Assembly (NCBI RefSeq): GCF_009745985.1
Contig: NZ_WFIX01000032.1
Coordinates: 62,001-126,000 of the forward strand
From: Microbacterium karelineae
Lineage (GTDB): Bacteria > Actinomycetota > Actinomycetes > Actinomycetales > Microbacteriaceae
Length of the DNA stretch: 64,000 nucleotides
Reading direction: 5' to 3'
Shown here: piece by piece, positions 61,701 through 64,000 of the stretch
How the letters are laid out: the number at the start of each line of letters is the position of its first letter
Numbering within the stretch: position 1 is the stretch's first letter
Translations under genes and position numbers: made by a program
Notes under the pieces: model-generated
Told to the model about the DNA's origin: nothing
The model's database searches: none
What the model saw: only the letters and a program-made list of their open reading frames with translations

Positions 61701-62067
61701 GATCTTCGCGCTCACGCCGATGGCGTTCGGGATCACGGGCCACGGCGGCTTCATCTCGCAGCCGCTCGCGATCGTCGTGATCGGCGGGCTCATCTCGTCG
61801 ACGTTCCTCACCCTCATCGTGCTGCCGACCCTGTACAACCTCGTCGAGGGCGCGAAGGAGCGGCGCGCGGCGCGCCGCGGCGGAGACGGCCCGCGCCCGG
61901 GCGCGGATCCCGCAGGCGACGGATCCGGCCCCGCGGGCGGTCCGGGTGAGGAGGCGACGGTGCCGGCCGGCGCGGGAGCGCCACGCACCCGCCCGATGTC
62001 TCCGGCGGGCGTCGCCGATCCCGGCGCGGTCGCGGCCCCGCCGCTGCGCCGTCGCCGCCAGCGCTGA
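58777..62067 (+). CDS. RND-family efflux pump (HAE1-like inner-membrane transporter)
   Basis: 1096 residues from GTG 58777 (CCAGGGA upstream). The AcrB plan is complete: first helix then KQELIPSIELPALVVTTTYP, PGASPDVVEEDVSTPIEEAI, a large extracytoplasmic part, and TM4 with GRVVDDSIVVIENIKRHYVE, whose adjacent aspartates are the proton relay. The second half has LLLVSVPFAATGAILLQVVT and NAIVLVDLVNQYR. A glycine/proline-rich cytosolic tail of about 70 residues follows. No membrane-fusion or outer-membrane partner gene is nearby, as is usual in Gram-positives. The substrate is unknown. Confidence 0.92.
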   Translation: MSNLAVLSLKNRALIALITICAAIFGGLSLTSLKQELIPSIELPALVVTTTYPGASPDVVEEDVSTPIEEAIQSVPGLDSTTATSSSNASVVQAMFDYGTDMATAEQKMQQAISRVSGQLPEDVDPQVVAISLDELPVIQVAVSGFDDPAEAEDRLDQLAIPAIEDVDGVGTASVSGATGERITITPLPQNLQTAGATQQTIVDALQQNGNLFPGGEITEDGQTLTVQTGVKVTSIDDIRRLPLVANAQPQVDPTTGEVATPETYTIADVATVAREEDPVTSVSRVDGEDAISISVTKLPAGNTVDVSAGVIAALDDVGEQMPDATFTVVFDQAPFIVQSIETLAVEGVLGLVFAVLVILVFLLSIRSTLVTAISIPTSVLISFTSMQAFGYSLNMLTLGALTISIGRVVDDSIVVIENIKRHYVEGSDKGDAIRLAVREVAGAITASTVTTVAVFLPIVFVGDMVGELFRPFAMTVTIAMLASLLVALTIVPVLAYWFMRPGKPLVDAAGERIDPEHPDAPPSRLQKAYAPILRWTLRHSWITLGLAAVVMVGTVALAPLMKVNFLGDSGQNSITVTQDLGETASLEAQDEAAADVEDALIGLDGVETVQVTIGSGSAGMGGMMSGGSGITYSIMTDPDADQEAVRADVEGAVSGIDDAGEIAVQASSASPGSSSDITVQVEAADDTDLRTAAEALTDEIAGRDGIGTVSNDLEAAMPFISVDVDRQEAADLGLSEAAVGTLVNGAMQPQQVGTIEIDDASLTVYIASEDPPATVGELRSLEIPTATGAVELRDIATIEQSESPSSITTVGGQRTATITVPPATDDLATATASVQAALDAAELPDGARASIGGVAEEQADAFAQLGLAMLAAILIIYIVMVATFKSLRQPLLLLVSVPFAATGAILLQVVTGVPLGVASLIGVLMLIGIVVTNAIVLVDLVNQYRAHHGLSAHDATLAGSSMRLRPILMTALATIFALTPMAFGITGHGGFISQPLAIVVIGGLISSTFLTLIVLPTLYNLVEGAKERRAARRGGDGPRPGADPAGDGSGPAGGPGEEATVPAGAGAPRTRPMSPAGVADPGAVAAPPLRRRRQR

Positions 62068-62174
62068 CGTCGCGCGGATCCGGGCAGACCGCACGGCGTT
62101 CGAATGCCTCGAAACGCTCCAAGATCCGCATCGTGAAACGATCTGCGGCAGTCGAACGGGTGTCCGGCGCCCTA

Positions 62175-63602
62175 TCAGGTGTCCGTGCGCCGCGTGATCG
62201 ACGCGGCGAGGACCGCGAATGCGATGGCGCATCCGGCGTGTATGACGAACGCGACGCCGATGCCCCGATCGAGACCCGAGGGATCCGTCCCGCCGGTCAC
62301 GCTCCAGAACATACCGCCGAGCAGCGCGACTCCGAGGCTGAGGCCCACCTGCTGCGCGGTCGAGAACAGGCCGCTCGCGATGCCCGCCGCCCACTCCGGC
62401 GCCCGTGAGAGGACAGTCTGCAGGACGGGGCCGAACATCATCGCCTGCGCGGCCCCGATCGGGATGAGCAGCGACTGCAGGGTCAGGGCGTTCGCGGTTC
62501 CGGTGAGTTCGAGCGCCGTCACGCCGAGCATCAGGATCGCCTGCGCGATGCCCGCGACGGTCATCGTGCGTCCGCCGAGCGCCTGGACGATCAACGGGAG
62601 CAGGAGCGACGCCACGATGAACGCGAGTCCGAAACCCAGCAGGAGCATCGCGGCGCCGAACGGCCCCACGCCGAATCGTCCCTGCGCGAGCGCAGACAGC
62701 TCGTAGAGGAACGCGCCGTACGTCGTGAAGAACAGCAGCGTCATGATGAGGCCGCGACGCACGACGAGGATCCGCAGCACGCTCGGCGGCACGACCGGCA
62801 GGATCCCGCGCGCCTCCGCGCGACGCTGTCGGATCCAGAACGCCGCGAGCGCGGCCGCACCGGCGGCGAGCGCGCCGATCGTCCACGCGGGCCACCCTGT
62901 GGTGCGGCCTAGGGCGAGCGGGAGGATGACGAGCAGCAGGCCCGCGGCGAGGAGACCCGCGCCCGTCCCGTCGATCGCGAGGGGCGTCGAGGACCGCGAG
63001 GCCGGGATGGCGCGCAGCCCGAGCAGGGCGCATGCGGCGAGGAGGCCGGTGAGGATCTGCACGGCTCGCCAGCCGAGGTGGTCAGGCAGCAGCGCGGCCA
63101 CGCCGCCGCCGACGATCTGCCCCAGCACTGTGCTCACGCCGCTCATCGCGGCGAACAGCGTCAGGCCGCGCACGCGCAGTTCGCCGACGGCGGTCGTCTG
63201 GATGGTCGAGAGCACCTGGGGCGTGAGGAGCCCTGCCGCGACGCCGAGCAGCACGCGCAGGACGATCGCGGTCGCGAGGTCGGGCGCGAAGGCCGTCGCG
63301 ATGCTCAGGATCGCGACGCCGCTCGCGCCGACGACGAGCACAAGGCGTCGACCGAACCGGTCGCCGAGCCTCCCCGCGATCACGAGCGATGCGGCGAAGG
63401 CGGTCGTGTAGACGGCGAGCACGAGCTGCTGTCCGGCGGCTCCCGCCTGAAGATCGCGGCCGATCGCGTCCGCGAGCACGTTCACGGATCCGAAGGTGAA
63501 GTTGACCGGGAGGAAGGCGACGAGCAGGACGAGGAGCCCTGTGCGAGTGAGGTCGTCGGCTGTCGTCGCGACGCGGATCGCGGTGGGGGAGGTGAGGGTC
63601 AT
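62175..63602 (-). CDS. MFS drug-resistance-type transporter
   Basis: 475 residues from ATG 63602; an in-frame GTG at 63611 is the alternative. About 14 hydrophobic segments. GRLGDRFGRRLVLVVGASGV in the helix 2-3 loop is motif A, LRVLLGVAAGLLTPQVLSTI in helix 4 and VLGQIVGGGVAALLPDHLGW near the antiporter motif C place it in the DHA2 drug:proton antiporters. It is divergent from an XRE/MmyB-type regulator, which is a plausible repressor. Confidence 0.85.
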   Translation of the reverse strand: MTLTSPTAIRVATTADDLTRTGLLVLLVAFLPVNFTFGSVNVLADAIGRDLQAGAAGQQLVLAVYTTAFAASLVIAGRLGDRFGRRLVLVVGASGVAILSIATAFAPDLATAIVLRVLLGVAAGLLTPQVLSTIQTTAVGELRVRGLTLFAAMSGVSTVLGQIVGGGVAALLPDHLGWRAVQILTGLLAACALLGLRAIPASRSSTPLAIDGTGAGLLAAGLLLVILPLALGRTTGWPAWTIGALAAGAAALAAFWIRQRRAEARGILPVVPPSVLRILVVRRGLIMTLLFFTTYGAFLYELSALAQGRFGVGPFGAAMLLLGFGLAFIVASLLLPLIVQALGGRTMTVAGIAQAILMLGVTALELTGTANALTLQSLLIPIGAAQAMMFGPVLQTVLSRAPEWAAGIASGLFSTAQQVGLSLGVALLGGMFWSVTGGTDPSGLDRGIGVAFVIHAGCAIAFAVLAASITRRTDT

Positions 63603-63704
63603 GAAGGCCACGCTCGACCATCCGCGATCCTGTTACCAGAAGTCAGATGATCCTATTACTGCTGCCATCTGGCTATGGCGCCCCGCGGCGCGCAGTATGG
63701 GTGC

Positions 63705-64000
63705 GTGGACATGATCGACGACCGCCGGCGCGAGCTGGGATCCTTCCTGCGCGCGCGGCGAGAGCGCGTCTCTCCTCGCGACGCGGGCATCGCGGTGAAC
63801 GGGCGGCGGCGCACGCCGGGCCTGCGCCGCGAAGAGGTCGCGCAGCAGGCGGGCATCGGCATCACCTGGTACACGTGGCTCGAGCAGGGCCGGGCGACGG
63901 GCGTCTCGGATCAGGTGCTCCACGCCGTCGCGCGTGTGCTGCAGATGACCGACGCTGAGCGGCATCACATGCTCATGCTGGCGGATCGTGCGCCCGCCGT
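63705..64000 (+). CDS. XRE/MmyB-type transcriptional regulator (cut by window end)
   Basis: Read from GTG 63705 (or ATG 63711): DDRRRELGSFLRARRERVSP, RRRTPGLRREEVAQQAGIGI, TWYTWLEQGRATGVSDQVLH and VARVLQMTDAERHHMLMLAD. This is the standard N-terminal HTH of the MmyB-like family, whose C-terminal ligand-binding domain lies beyond the window. The frame is open to the last base. Divergent orientation with the MFS gene suggests that it controls that transporter. Confidence 0.88.
   Translation, partial: MDMIDDRRRELGSFLRARRERVSPRDAGIAVNGRRRTPGLRREEVAQQAGIGITWYTWLEQGRATGVSDQVLHAVARVLQMTDAERHHMLMLADRAPA

Noticed and set aside
63636-63672. Operator between the last MFS and XRE genes
   Set aside because: CAGATG and CATCTG form only a 6-base inverted repeat with a 16-base gap; too weak to list as a feature.

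Overview
The window is about 70% G+C by eye. It is packed with short-gap operons, uses many GTG starts, and has frequent TAnnnT boxes 6-7 bases upstream of start codons, as in leaderless actinobacterial transcripts. Gene content and codon use point to an actinobacterium, most likely Microbacteriaceae (Microbacterium or a close relative). This is an inference from style, not a database match. I saw no tRNA, rRNA, CRISPR array, prophage or insertion-sequence transposase.

Layout. 1-9.3 kb: a divergent XRE regulator and an overlapping seven-gene operon for allantoin catabolism. It encodes an NCS1 permease, an allantoin/hydantoin racemase, allantoinase, an acetamidase/formamidase-like protein, a fused HpxZ/AtzH-amidase, ureidoglycine-glyoxylate aminotransferase and allantoate amidohydrolase. 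Read together, the genes import allantoin and take it through allantoate and ureidoglycine to oxalurate, which the fused amidase probably splits. 9.3-15.8 kb: a DAACS carrier, a DUF1275 protein, a PEBP protein and a complete NMT1/SsuA-like ABC importer. 15.9-20.8 kb: an AGCS symporter followed by a circularly permuted ATP-grasp, an alpha-E protein and a transglutaminase, a known but poorly understood peptide-ligase-like trio. 20.9-25.7 kb: an SDR, a 2-hydroxyacid dehydrogenase, purQ-purS, a small membrane protein and zapE. 25.8-31.9 kb: a beta-glucoside regulon (ABC importer, GH1, LacI) with two LacI-type operators. 31.9-38.5 kb: NCS2 and BCCT transporters, then a TetR/GH3 divergent pair. 38.5-52 kb: purC, purD, purM and purF interspersed with a tandem pair of DUF4190-like proteins, a two-component system, a molybdopterin reductase and small proteins. 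52-64 kb: DUF308, MerR-TipAS, DUF4097-PadR, MFS, DUF3073, a universal stress protein with two CrcB fluoride channels, a large RND pump, an MFS transporter and a divergent XRE regulator cut by the window end.

The least explained signal is a family of intergenic palindromic elements. Six copies share 18-base inverted arms (consensus left arm CAACACAAYGCAGTCGAT). Four copies are exactly 85 nt, one is 86 and one 97, yet the interiors are unrelated in sequence. Two further intergenic elements (38480-38547 and 48285-48368) have the same architecture with different arm sequences. A second genome-wide signal is strong over-representation of GGATCC: I counted 27 by hand in the first 9.3 kb, where roughly 3 would be expected from base composition.
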